64,000 nt of DNA. It comes from Neurospora tetraspora. Lineage: Eukaryota > Ascomycota > Sordariomycetes > Sordariales > Sordariaceae. The stretch spans positions 6,014,001 through 6,078,000 of the forward strand of contig NW_026944384.1 in assembly GCF_033439725.1 (NCBI RefSeq). The letters run 5' to 3'. Both the position numbers and the translations under genes were made by a program. Positions within the stretch are counted from its first letter, which is position 1. The number at the start of each line of letters is the position of its first letter. The notes beneath the pieces were generated by a model. That model did no database searches. It saw nothing but the letters and a program-made list of their open reading frames with translations, and was not told where the DNA came from. Positions 1-10,653 of this stretch are shown piece after piece.

Positions 1-1453
1 AAACAGAGTTGACGTTTTGACATTCAGTTCATCAATCTGGAACCACTGTTTGGCTAATATCAGGGACCCGATGCTGATAGTTTGGACTCATCCAGCATGT
101 GAGAACTAGTACCGCCAAAGTGTTGTGCGTGCTCATGTTTCAACATGGATAGCCGTCGACCGAAGGGACGACCGGAGCGTGTGCGGAGCTAAGCCTGTCT
201 TAGATCCACTCTGCTCCGTGCCGGACGATTTGGACCCAGTGACCCACAGGCCGTGCCGTACCGATACGGGGGAATTCTACAGCATTCCGGAATGTCAATC
301 AGCGGCGAAGAGTGACGGAAGCGGTCACGGAGGCGGAGTGATCGACATATAGGGATGACGGAGGTATGCCGGGGCCAGTGAAGGGTCTTGGGAGGCAATT
401 GCTCTCTGTGACGGCTGTGACGTCTGCGGCGCTTCGTGCCAAAGTCATGGTTGTGGTCTGTGCTTTTGTCTGATTCGCCGTGCCCGGCCTACCCGACCCG
501 AGGTTGGTGATTCCCCTGGTTTGGTGGAGATTGATGGTGGAAAATCTGGTTCATCCCATTGGCTGATGGCACGGCTGCCCTGCGTTGCCGCTTTTTTTTT
601 TTTTTGTTTATCACGGGCCCGATAAGAATTCGTGAGACGGGTGTGGACGGATCAACGGAGTCAGTGGGCCACTGGGCCGCGCGGGGGCGTGCAACGCTGA
701 AAAAAAAGGCGTCACGTTTTGGTTCCATTTGGTAAAATGCCGAAGAATGTCTCGATGACTTCGGAAAGTCATAAAGGCCGCAACCGCTCTTCCTCTGCTC
801 CGTTCCGGTCTTGCTGTTTTTGAAGTTTCACAAAGTTTTGTTCAAATCTGATTTCAAATCTCTCTTATCTATACTGCGCTTGTCCTGCATAGCATTGCAC
901 TGCCCTTTACCTGCATTCACGCGACCACATACTACAAACAATCACTACCTATTTTTCCATCCTATCGGACGGGTCCATTCATAAGCAAAACAGGCACGCC
1001 CTCCGTTATCGTCGATCAACCCAAGGTCCAGGCCGTTGTTCGGAACTCCGGTTTTCTTTACCCAAGGGTCCCAGTCACTGCAGCTAGTCACTTTTCAGCA
1101 AGTCTAGCCCCTGCGAAGAACTTTCTGCTGCGCTCCTCCGCTCTCTCCGCGAACTCCTCCCAGCGTCATCACAAGCCAATCCTTAACCACCAAAAAGTCC
1201 CATTCTTGTCGTTGGTCCAAACGATTTCTTACCGTCACCACCACCAACTACCACACCCTTTCTCTACCTGACCGCTCGCCCTCGTCACCGCAATTGTCGA
1301 CAATAAAGGATCGTCTTCCTTTCTTGCGGTCTGCTTTTTGTCAGCGCGTCGCTTTCGAGTCGATTTTTTCAAATAAGAGGGTTACATCTCGACACCCGAT
1401 AACTTAAACCCATCACCACCAAAATCGATAAAACCTATTACATATCTATCAAA
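1..1453. other. Intergenic and 5' leader
   Basis: I see no supportable gene here. The left part has scattered short frames without fungal coding bias and a 15-nt T run near 591-605. From about 840 onward the sequence becomes pyrimidine-rich with many CACC and TCTC stretches, as is usual for promoters and leaders of filamentous fungi, and leads directly into the Ups2-like gene. Confidence 0.6.
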
Positions 1454-2050
1454 ATGAAGGTCTTTTCCAACACAGAAACCTTCAATTACTCCTGGGAAGA
1501 GGTATCGACCGCCAACTGGCGGAAGTACTGCCCATGGAACGAGAAGTCGACGCACGTTATCGCCGTCGACACCATCAGCCGCAGCGTCGATCCTGCCACC
1601 GGCATCCTGCGCACCGAGCGCCTCATCACCTGCCGTCAGGCCGCTCCGGAATGGCTCAAGAGCATGATGGGGGGCGGCATGGATGAGTCGCAAGTGTTTG
1701 AGACCTCCTACGTCGACCCCAAGACCAAGACTGTCACTATGGTCTCTACCAACATCACCTGGAGCAACTTGCTCAACGTCCAGGAGACCGTCGTCTACTC
1801 CCCTCTCAACGACCACCAGACCAAATTCCACCAGGAGGCCCAGATCACCGCCCTGGCTGGTGGCTGGCAGCGCATCAAGAACAGCATCGAGGACACCCTC
1901 GTCAAGAGGTTCCGGGAGAACGCGGCTAAGGGCAAGGAAGGGTTCGAGTCCGTGCTGGCCATGAGCAGGCGCGTCTTCGCCGAGGAAAGGGAGAAGGAGA
2001 AGATGGGTCTCATCAGGGAGCAGGCGGGTAACATCCGCATGGCTGCCTAA
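1454..2050 (+). CDS. ups2: PRELI/MSF1-domain lipid transfer protein, Ups2/SLMO-like
   Basis: A single-exon gene of 198 residues, close to the usual PRELI-family size. The PRELI/MSF1 domain fills about residues 1-175. Visible family signatures are the N-terminal MKVFSNTETFNYSWEEV, then STHVIAVD, then TERLITCRQ and QEAQITALAGG. The STHVIAVD and TERLIT blocks match yeast Ups2/Ups3 better than Ups1. Family knowledge: Ups2 pairs with Mdm35 in the mitochondrial intermembrane space and moves phosphatidylserine to the inner membrane for decarboxylation to phosphatidylethanolamine. The start is the first ATG of the frame, preceded by a C/A-rich leader. The assignment to Ups2 rather than Ups3 is inferred from remembered sequence, not from an alignment. 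Confidence 0.87.
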   Translation: MKVFSNTETFNYSWEEVSTANWRKYCPWNEKSTHVIAVDTISRSVDPATGILRTERLITCRQAAPEWLKSMMGGGMDESQVFETSYVDPKTKTVTMVSTNITWSNLLNVQETVVYSPLNDHQTKFHQEAQITALAGGWQRIKNSIEDTLVKRFRENAAKGKEGFESVLAMSRRVFAEEREKEKMGLIREQAGNIRMAA

Positions 2051-3371
2051 GTCTCCCTTTGCGATCCGAGATTGCTCTGACATGCTCGATTCATTTCGGC
2101 ATCGTCGGGGCGATTGAGCAACGGCATCACCATCACATATCAACAACAGCCTCTACGCCGGCAACGCACCATCGAAACGCCTGCTCGCTCACGACGTCAA
2201 ATCACGACATTCGCCGACACATATTCGTGTCACGCACCCGCGGCAAGCAAACAAAGGATTGAGCTGAAAAAGACTCTCCGGGCAATTCCGCGCCGGGGGC
2301 ATTGTCTCTGGCTTGGCATCAAAGATGCATTATCACACACTTCTCTTGCTCTTTCTTTGCGATTGATGGGTTTACAACAAACAAAAGGGGTGTCGAACGG
2401 AGTCCGGGGGTTAGCCAAAAAAGCATAGACTTGGAGTCAACTTCATTAGACGGCGTTGCTTGGTGTTTATTATTCATTAGGGGGCAAAGAAGCGATGCAT
2501 TATTCATTTTTCTTCGGTTTTTTTTTTTTTTTTTTTTTTTTTTCAGATTTCAGAGATGTGTTACTAGACCTGCATTTTTCCTCCTTATCTCTTGTGTCTT
2601 TATCTCCCCGTCATCCCCATCATGTCGAGCAGTGTTGGCACGGAGTTTTCGGAGATACCCCCAACGATTTATTTTTGTTTTTCTCTTTTTGGGAGTGTGG
2701 AAAAACGTCAAGTCATCATTTGTCATTACCGCCTTGCTTCCGGTCTTCCGAACACGTTCGGTTCGAAGGAAGCGAGGAGGGAGGGGTGATGGCCTCCGAT
2801 GCGACGGCCCAAGCAACAACAAGCGCGCGCGGGGTAGAAAGAAGAAATCTTTCTACTGCACACTGCATACCCATACCCTAAACGGTTCAGATAAACTGGT
2901 TCGCGCCGGTGGCAGCTATGATGGAATGATCAAAAGAGATGATGGACAGGATAGAGAGGGATTAGGGATGAAAGTTAGAAGAACATTTAGAGCGTTTGCT
3001 AGATTTTTTCACTCACATTTCGAGGTATAGATAAAGAGACATCTTACCATCTCTCCGCTCTTGTCAACATTGCTGTGCTTCTTTTTGGCGGCTGTTCGTG
3101 ACTGCCCGTTCGTCTCATGAAAGCTCAATGGCTTTTCGCGATGAACTCATGTTGAAAATATGTTCGGTTGACGTCTAACCTCGCACTCACACCAGACGAA
3201 TTGCCATCATCTCATCTGGACCTTTCAACCAACCCAACCTGCCAACGCTGCACTGCATAACATAACCGAAGCAATCACGAACGCACAAAAAAGGGTATCA
3301 TTGATTCCACCAACCTATCTTCTCCTCCATCGCTCTCATCCCCTTCCCCCTCCTCCCCCTTACATCCCCTT
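2051..3371. other. Intergenic, with 25-nt poly-T run
   Basis: This holds the 3' end of the Ups2-like gene and the 3' end of the convergent small minus-strand gene. A 25-nt T run lies at 2519-2543. Long frames crossing it translate to runs of phenylalanine and basic residues and look spurious. The segment 3310-3400 is very C-rich. Confidence 0.55.
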
Positions 3372-4035
3372 TCACTGCCCCCCCTTCACCCCCCTCAACC
3401 TCTCCCCACACCTCGTCTCATACAACCTCAACAACCCCGTCGTGTCCCGATCAAACAGTTCCTCTCCCGCATCCTCCCATATTTTTTGAATCAGCGCCAC
3501 CGCCTCCTCGTACCGTCGGAAGAAGTAGAGCTCCTCCACCGCGTGCAGGATCTCTTGCGCTTCGGGCTTGTTGATGGTTCTTTGTCCGGAGGGTCCGGAG
3601 GGGGTGAGGGAGCCGAGGGGGAAGGGGAGGGTGGTGTGGATCTGTGGGTTTGTTAGTGTTATACATGAGAGAGGGAGGGATGGGAAAGGGAGGAAGGAAG
3701 GGAAAGGGGAGGAAGGGGACAGGGGAAAAAGGAAGGGGAAAGGGGAGGAAGGGAAAAGGGGAGTAAGGGGGATAAGGGGGAAGGGGGATAAGGAGGAAAA
3801 GACATAGTACCTCGCCGTTCTCAACTTTCACTCGGTAAGTTCTCTTTAATTCTTGGAAGGCTTCTTCTGAGAGGGCGGTGCGGTCGGCTTTGGTGGCTGG
3901 GGGTGCACATTCGGCGATGACTTCGGTTTTGTTGTTGAGGCTGGTGGTGGTGGTGGTGGGAGAGTCGTCTTCAGAGTCAGAAGCTAGACCGATGCCTAGG
4001 AGGCCGGACTCGAGGGCTTCGGCTTCGAGGGACAT
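3372..4035 (-). CDS. Small conserved-looking protein of unknown function
   Basis: Two exons, 4035-3811 and 3641-3372, joined in phase 0 after the residues VENGE, give 164 residues. The donor is GTACTATG and the acceptor CCCACAG. The N-terminal half is acidic and Thr-rich (residues 15-45), hence probably disordered. The C-terminal half, from about residue 95, is a helical segment with ILHAVEELYFFRRYEEA that resembles a single TPR-like helical hairpin. I do not recognise the family. Its start lies about 575 bp from the divergent kinase gene. The intron is unusually pyrimidine-rich (see the repeat entry). Confidence 0.6.
3642..3810 (-). repeat. Low-complexity pyrimidine-rich intron
   Basis: The 169-nt intron of the small unknown gene consists mostly of short irregular CCCTT and TTCCCC units on its sense strand (GGGAAAGG and GGGGAGG units on the plus strand), spanning about 3670-3800. 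It is long for an intron in this window. Confidence 0.7.
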
Positions 4036-4609
4036 GGTTCCTGGCCGGGGTTTTTGATGTTTCAGGTGAAATTTTTGAATAAAGGTTGAGTGGAATGAGT
4101 TATGGTTGATATTGCTGAGCAGAGAGTGATAGATGGGTTGAAGAAGTCAATGCAGAAGAGTGAAGAGATGTTGGCGAATGAAAGGACTTTCCCCGGGTTG
4201 CAGTTCTCCGGACAAGGAAGTGAAGACAGCAATTGCGGAGCCCTAAAAGCCGAACTAACGGAGCGGCATCTTCCCCGCAGTGGCCCGTGGAGCTCCGTAG
4301 GGCGGCCCCACACCTGCCATGTCAGTCATGCTGGCCAGGCCCGGCCGGCGTTGGGTTGGGTGCTTCCTTCCTCGACTGACTTCTTGACGAGAGCAACTTC
4401 CAATCTTGAACAACGGGAAAGAGTCGTCGTCAACCTGCAAAACCCCATAAATTTTACTTCTTTTCCTGTTCCTCTTCTCCATCTGTAGAGTGTAGACAAA
4501 CTCTCCACGGCATCTTCTCTCATCCATTATCACCGACTTACAAGTGACATCGTTTCATACCAACCATCTAGCAATCATCAGCATCCGCAGTTAATAACAA
4601 ATCACCGAA
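4036..4609. other. Divergent promoter region
   Basis: This is the shared upstream region of the small minus-strand gene and the plus-strand kinase. The right part is pyrimidine-rich (TTTTCCTGTTCCTCTTCTCC near 4460), a typical fungal leader. I see no other feature. Confidence 0.5.
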
Positions 4610-5727
4610 ATGGAGGAGCAAGTGGAACGTTTGGTCGATAGGGCCTGGGAGAAGTATCTCGAGATGCCCAACGATCAGAGACTCTGTATGTGCTCGCCGG
4701 TTCCCCTTCTTTCCGTTCCATGATACCCATCATCAACACCAGTCACCTTCGGCATGTCTTTTATATCCGTCCAGTGGCCATTGCGTTTTGAGCTCATCTC
4801 CACGAGATAGATGGTGTTCAACTCGTCCGGTCATACTCAACTGATCCACCTCGATCACATCCTCTCCCTTGGTCACCCTTCATCATTACGGTAGTAACAG
4901 CAGATATACTAACCTTGCTCATTCTTCCCAAACAGTGATCGCCATAGCCGGTATCCCCGGTTCCGGTAAGCCCTCCCCTCTAACCTGCTTCTCTCTAACC
5001 ATCACTAACCTCCCCTTCCCCTTCCCCCTTCTAGGAAAAACAACCCTCTCCCAAATCATCGCCACCCGCCTCAACAACCTCCACGCCACCGATTCCCCCT
5101 TTGCTTCTCTCGTCACAGAAATAGCCACCGCCCTCCCCATGGATGGCTTCCACCTCACGCGCGCCCAACTCTCCGCCATGCCCGACCCCGAACTAGCACA
5201 CGCTCGACGCGGCGCGGAGTTTACTTTTGACGGGCAGGGGTTTTATGAGCTAGTGAAGGAACTGAGGCAGCCGATGACTGAGGAAAGTCAAACGGTGTGG
5301 GCCCCAAGTTTCGATCATGCTTTGAAGGATCCGGTGGAGAAGGGGATTGAAGTGGCGAGGGAGGTGAGGGTGGTTGTTTTTGAGGGGAATTGTAAGTCTC
5401 TTTCTTTCTCATCCTTTTTCCGTCTTCTGGGTTGGGGTAAAGCTAACGAAACGGAAACTAGATCTCCTACTAGACCAAAAACCCTGGTCCGATGCTTCCA
5501 AACTGATGGACCTCAAGTTCTTTGTCAGAGTGCCGTTCCCGGTTGCCAGGAAGAGACTGGTGAAGAGGCATCTGGCTGCTGGGATTGCGAGTACCCCCGA
5601 AGAGGCAGATAAGAGGGCGGTTGAAAACGATTTGGTTAATGGGGAGATGATTGAGAAGTTGTTGAGGGAGGATGAGGTGGATGAGGTTGTGGAGAGCATG
5701 GAGGATGGGAAGTGGGTGCACACTTAG
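4610..5727 (+). CDS. P-loop kinase, uridine kinase-like (Yfh7-type)
   Basis: Four exons: 4610-4685, 4936-4965, 5035-5391 and 5462-5727, giving 242 residues. The Walker A motif GIPGSGKTT (about residues 31-39) is split by an intron inside the GSG codons. Other visible family blocks are PMDGFHL, the HARRGAEFTFD stretch, VVVFEGN and, near the C-terminus, PVARKRLVKRHLAAG. This matches the phosphoribulokinase/uridine kinase-like fold as in yeast Yfh7 and the S. pombe uridine kinase-like proteins. The true substrate is unknown and the protein may not act on uridine. The second exon is only 30 nt. The frame continues past the TAG stop for 32 further codons, strongly acidic (see findings). Confidence 0.8.
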
Positions 5728-6463
5728 GTAGTGAGTGATGAGGATACGGATGAGGATGAGGGTGGGGATGAGAGCGGGTCTGAGGCGGGGGATGAGAGTG
5801 AGGGGGAGACGGAGACGGTAAATTAGTGGATGAAGCTGTACCAGGGTTGGGAGGCGGTTGTGAGGGTTTGTGGCGAGCTTTATTTGGATGATGTTTATGA
5901 TCGGGTTTGAGGTTCATGGGTTGGGTTCAAGGCAGCGAAGCAGCGGAAGAGTTTTACTTAAGGAGTCATTGGCATGGGTGTCAGAACGCCAACATGAAGC
6001 ACTTGCAGTATGGAAGCGAGCATTATCTTTAATTGCTTTATTTCTTCTACTGTCTATAGTCTAGAACTATAGGGGTATCTTGGGTGTGTTAAACTATAGG
6101 AGTATCTTGGGCGTGTTAAACTATAGGAGTACCTTGGGCGTGTTAAACTATAGGGGTATCTTAGGCGTGCCAGTAAGTTTTGGTATGTGCGGTATGTGCG
6201 TGCTGGTGATGTTGCGAGCAACACTTTTCCTCTGTCCTCTTTCCTCTTCTCATAATCCTCTTTCCATAACTCCTCTTCTGACCGCTCTTACGTCTGTCTT
6301 CTTGAGTCGTGGCGCAAAACGTTGGTAATGTCTTCCTTGGTATATCCTCCACTGTACCTCCCACGCCCTGGTATCTCTTTTCGTTTCTGCATAAATCATC
6401 AATCATGACGGATCAGGTTTCATCCACCACCTCTCTCTTCTTTCGTCACTCTTCAACTTCTCT
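5728..6463. other. 3' region of kinase gene
   Basis: Immediately behind the kinase stop there is an in-frame acidic stretch up to a second TAG near 5826. Then come ordinary non-coding sequence and a 27-bp minisatellite listed separately. The right end abuts the stop codon of the minus-strand fusion gene, so this is a convergent 3' region. Confidence 0.5.
6065..6172. repeat. 27-bp minisatellite, four copies
   Basis: Four tandem copies with exact 27-bp periodicity start at 6065, 6092, 6119 and 6146. Each begins AACTATAGG and carries a TATCTTGGG-like core followed by CGTGTTA. Copies differ at only a few bases, mostly C/T or A/G; the last copy is the most diverged. It sits between two convergent genes. 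Confidence 0.9.
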
Positions 6464-9400
6464 TTAATCCTCCAAAATCCGCGTATCAAGCTCCAACTGC
6501 GGAAGTTCCCAAGGCGCCATCTGTCTTTCCCACTCCGGAGTCGGATTCGGGTCCGTCACTTCATCCACCTGTCCCTCCCGATCATGTCCACTCACATGAT
6601 CTTCTTCCTGTTCCCCAGGGTCCTTCCGAGGTTCATCCTCACCACTACTCTTTCCCCACTGCTGCTTCTCAAACTGCACCTCCGTCCGCTGCTGCTGCTG
6701 CTGCTGAGACTTCCTCTTCTCCTCCTTGGTATCCTCATTAGAAGTCTTCTCAGTGCCAATCCCCAAACATGTCGATAGCCTCTTAAGCGCGCCTCCATTC
6801 TCCGCTCTCCTCGCCGCCCTTTCTGCAGCTTTTTCCCTTTCTTTTTGGCGGTTGGCAATGATTTGGTCAATAGTCATCGACATTTCGCTAACCCTGCATT
6901 CAGAGACAAGACCAACACCACCAGACTCAACATCCCCGCTCCGCCGTCTTTTCTGCGATGGAGTGGTGACCATGACATGATCAGACATCTCTCGCGCGTC
7001 TCGAACGACGGTGAGGAAAATGGGGTAGACCATTGTCATTGCCATTAACACAATGCCGACGATGAAGGAGGTTTGGATGCTTCCGCCTCTTTGCAGGATA
7101 GCGTAGGAAACGAACGGCCAGAAGGCTGGGCCAGAGCCGCCCATCGTTAGCCAAGCGGCTGTTTGTTTTGTTCGCTTTCCTTGGCCGCGCATACCGAGGC
7201 TGAAGATTAAAGGCCAGATGGGGCCTTCGAAGAAGAAGAAGAAGATGATGGGGATGACCATGAAGTTGGGGTTGGAGGCGGCTTTGTAGACGACAGTCAC
7301 CAAAATGAAGACTGTTGATAGGACGGTGCAGACGTTGAGGATCGTGCGCGGGGTCGGGATGAATCGGGAGGTGGGGTGTTTTTTATGTAAGTAGCAGAGG
7401 TAGGCGGAGATGAAGCGGGAGGTGGAAAAGGCGGAGTGTGACACGACGAGGTAGTGGAGCGTGCTTATTTCGAATCCCTCGGGCCGCGAGTCGGGGTATT
7501 CTTCGTGCGTGGAGGAGAAGGCGGTCATGAGGCGGGTGAAGTAGACGGACATGTTTTCTTGGCCGGCGACGTAGAACCATTGGGAGAAGACGGCGAGGAG
7601 GATGCACCATGTTCGTAGCGACAAACCGCCGATGGAGCGTTTTTTGGGGTCGATGGGGAGGCGTTCGGAGAGCCGGCCGAGTTCGCGGTCGGTCACTTCG
7701 GGTAAGGGGGAGTAGTAGAAGAAGAGTGCGAGTAGTACGCAGAGGAGGGTGATGGTGAGGTAGGTCCATTGGACGTCGAGCAAAGTCGTGGGACTGTGTC
7801 TTCGTTCTTCGATCTTGTGGAAGAAGACGTTATTAGCGAGAACACCACTCAGGACGGCTCCGGTGGCTTGTATGCCCTGAGCTAGGAGAAGTCGCATATC
7901 GGCATATTCGGGTGGTCCGCAGAGCACAAGAAAGGGGTTGGCGGCGGTTTCCAAGACGGCCAATCCGAACCCAACAACAAAGCTGCTGGCCATAAACCCG
8001 CTATAGGATGCGAGGACGGCACACGGCCAAAACATGATGGTTCCGACGCCGTAGATGAGCAGACCCACAATGAAGGTAGCCTTGAAGCCACCAATGGGTT
8101 CGATATCGCCACGTCGTCTCCTTCTGAACCGGCGATGTTCGTCGTGACTGAGCAGCCAGCCTCCAACGAGAAGAGGTCCAAGGAAATAACCACCGCCAAA
8201 GTAGACGCTCGTCAATCCCAAAGCTTGTGCCGTGGTCATGTGAGCCACGTTTGCCACGACATTGTTGAGAGTGTTGAGGAGGCCGTAAGAGAAGCCCCAG
8301 AGGAAAAAGAGGATGCTGACGATGGTGCAGTACTTGAGCGATTCGGATACCGAAGACTTGACCATGCTCTTTGGCTTCTTCATTTCCACGAAACCAAAGT
8401 AGATGGAGTTCTCTTGGGCTGAAGAGAACCTTCGTCGATCCGGGAGGGTAGGCATCCTGCCTTCGGGTGCGGGGATTTCGTTGAGGGCTGATGCTGACAA
8501 GAAGTCTCTGAAGGAGATCTCTTCGGACAGCCTGCCATTGCGTACATGGACCTGCTCCGGGGTTTGAGGGGCGCTTGCGTGGGAGTCGTTCAACGTCGAA
8601 AAGGTAATGGGTTGGCTGCTGTCGGAGTTGTCCTGCTTGAAGCCGGCGTCCACCAATTGGGCACTATCCCGGGTGCTGCTGCGAGTTCCGTCGGGGTCGA
8701 TGATCATGGCAGGAAGGATTCGGATAATCAAGGGTTTCAGAGTCGGAATGCAGGCGCAGATGATGCCGACGTTGACCTCGACAGCCGACCACATCAAAGA
8801 GAGTGATGCGTTCCAGTGGAAATTCGAACTTTGACCGTAGATTGCGCTGGGGTCGTCTGAAGCGCTCATGGCTACCATACCCACGGCCTGCTGGAGGTAG
8901 TAGATCCTGACGACGTCGACGACCGTCACAAAGATACCGAGAGTAAAGGTAAAGATAAGAATCGTCTTTTGTCTCGGGGGTAGACGCATGCCGGTGAGCA
9001 CGGGAATAGGGAGAGCCAAGACAGCTAGATCGGTAACTATGTTCACGGGGGAGGAGCAGATAAACTCGGTCAACAACGGCAAACACTTGGCCGACTCGAC
9101 CGTGATGTCCCAAGCAGCTCGCGTAGGGGTGCACTGAAAGATGTTCATGAAAGTGAGGATGGTTCCAGCAACGTTCACAACCACTAGGACGGCCCAAGAG
9201 GCCATCCGAAGGACCTTTTGCGTGTGCTTAGCCAGGCGAAGGTAGAAGACGAGGATGGACGTCTTTGTGGCCATAAGGGCCGGATTCTGTTACCCATGTT
9301 AGTGGATGTGGGGATTATGAATGGGACACAAGGGAGAACACATACGTATAGGATGGAAAAGACATATTCCCACATCCTCAATCTTGGCAGGTCCTGAGGG

Positions 9401-9711
9401 TGGATATCCCCGTCATGACGACCTAGACCACGTCTCGTGGCCATGTCAATGGTGGCGGATAGGAACATGGCCATGAGCCAGGCAAAAACGATGATGTAGT
9501 CATCCCATCCGACTCTGCGTACGATTCCGATACGAGATACCATTCGACCAGCGACGAAGAGGGTAGCCAAGCATATTGTCACCGTGGTGACGACAAAGAC
9601 GGCGGGCCCTCTGTCGGGACACGGAACGTATCGTGTGTGGTGGTGAGGATGGGCCTCCATGTTGATGTTGGCGCCTGGTAAGGCGATGCCAGTCAAGGAG
9701 GCCGGCAGCAA
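6464..9711 (-). CDS. Fusion: PTH11/SAT4-type 7-TM domain plus FucP-like MFS transporter
   Basis: Two exons, 9711-9346 and 9286-6464, joined in phase 0 (SILY then NPALMATKTSILVFYLRL), give 1062 residues. Residues about 20-310 form a complete fungal rhodopsin-like (SAT4/PTH11-related) domain with seven hydrophobic helices and the hallmarks WDDYIIVFAW, GLGRH, ATKTSILVFYLRL, DLAVLALPIPVL and EVNVGIICACIPTLKP. A polar linker of about 120 residues follows. Then comes an MFS transporter of the fucose/glucose-galactose permease type (about 435-885) with FFLWGFSYGLLNTLNN and ETAANPFL. The C-terminal tail is charged and has a six-Gln run. PTH11-type domains are linked to surface and host sensing; FucP-type MFS proteins are sugar/proton symporters. 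The fusion lies inside one uninterrupted exon. An alternative start is the ATG at 9657. A role as a sensor-transporter is inference. Confidence 0.82.
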
Positions 9712-10288
9712 TGAGTCAAGTCTTTGGCTCGATCACGTCCAGAGCGTCGCCATAACCCTTCAAGCCGCGACATATGGGAGAATTTGGAGAAGATGGATCC
9801 CAAGTCATCACCGGGGGGCGAGGTCCTTCTAGGGCATTGCCCAGTCTCGACTTGACAGTTTATGGCGAGTTCGGTGTGGGTGTGAAACGAAGGATCGTGT
9901 GTTGACTGGCGTTATGATAAGGCCGTGGCAGTGCGGCTCACGGTGCATGTAGACGGAGGTTGAAACGGGGACTGAGTGTCGAAGGTCGGTGTTCCTGGTT
10001 GTCGAAGAGTTCCAGAAAGTCTTGGCTGTCTTTTGAAGCGTCGTGAGGCGTGAGGAGTCTCGAACTTGGTGCTTGTTGTTCTTTGGGGATGAGATGTCGG
10101 TGTAATAGGAGAAAGGTGATTTGAACAGGAGGGTCAGGAACCCTGAGGCGGAAATTATGGTGGAGAGGGATCTGCCTCGTGTGGGGAATCGACAGTGGAG
10201 AGACGGTTAAAGCCTTATGCTGGTCACTTTTTGCCTCGCTTCGTCTTCGGCCGAGGAGCACGAAGAGGTTGTTGAGAGTTGTCCAGTT
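9712..10288. other. Upstream region of fusion gene
   Basis: This is the presumed promoter and leader of the minus-strand fusion gene. Short frames here show no coding signature. It ends at the left target duplication of the MITE. Confidence 0.45.
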
Positions 10289-10291
10289 TTA

Positions 10292-10603
10292 GGGCGTGTT
10301 TGTCTCCCCTGAAATGTGGCTCTGAGGTCTTCAGAGCCGTTTTTTCAGAGTGCTGTTTGGAAACCTCTGAACATTTCAGTACTGAAATTGCTCCACAAAT
10401 CCCCGTTCTGAAATTCTGAGTCCCACCTTCGATTTGTGGCCAATCATCTTTCATCAAACTCCCCAATTTCAGAGTCCAACATTCAATCCCGAAGGAGCTT
10501 CAGAACGTTTCTGAACAGAATTCTGAATTTCCGTGCAGCCTTTCTGAAAACCATTTCAGAAAACCCACTTCAGAAGGCCATTTCAGGGGAGACAAACACG
10601 CCC
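10292..10603. mobile_element. PIF/Harbinger-type (Tourist-like) MITE
   Basis: A 312-bp non-coding element with perfect 25-bp terminal inverted repeats starting GGGCGTGTTTGTCTCCCC, flanked on both sides by the trinucleotide TTA (10289-10291 and 10604-10606). A 3-bp TTA/TAA target duplication and ends of the form GGGC.TGTTTG are the known hallmarks of PIF/Harbinger superfamily MITEs. The interior is packed with TTTCAGA and TCTGAAA words in both orientations (more than a dozen), which could be subterminal transposase-binding repeats. It has no coding capacity. The perfect ends and intact duplication suggest a fairly recent insertion. Confidence 0.85.
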
Positions 10604-10653
10604 TTACACTAGCAGTACGCTACTACTAATAGTAGCAGTACACTACCACTACT

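Noticed and set aside
1382-2146. 254-codon minus-strand frame opposite the Ups2-like gene
   Set aside because: The plus strand encodes a clear PRELI domain; the opposite frame has no recognisable content.
2302-3030. 242-codon plus-strand frame crossing a poly-T run
   Set aside because: It is held open by a run of phenylalanine codons and basic residues, with no domain and an intergenic base composition.
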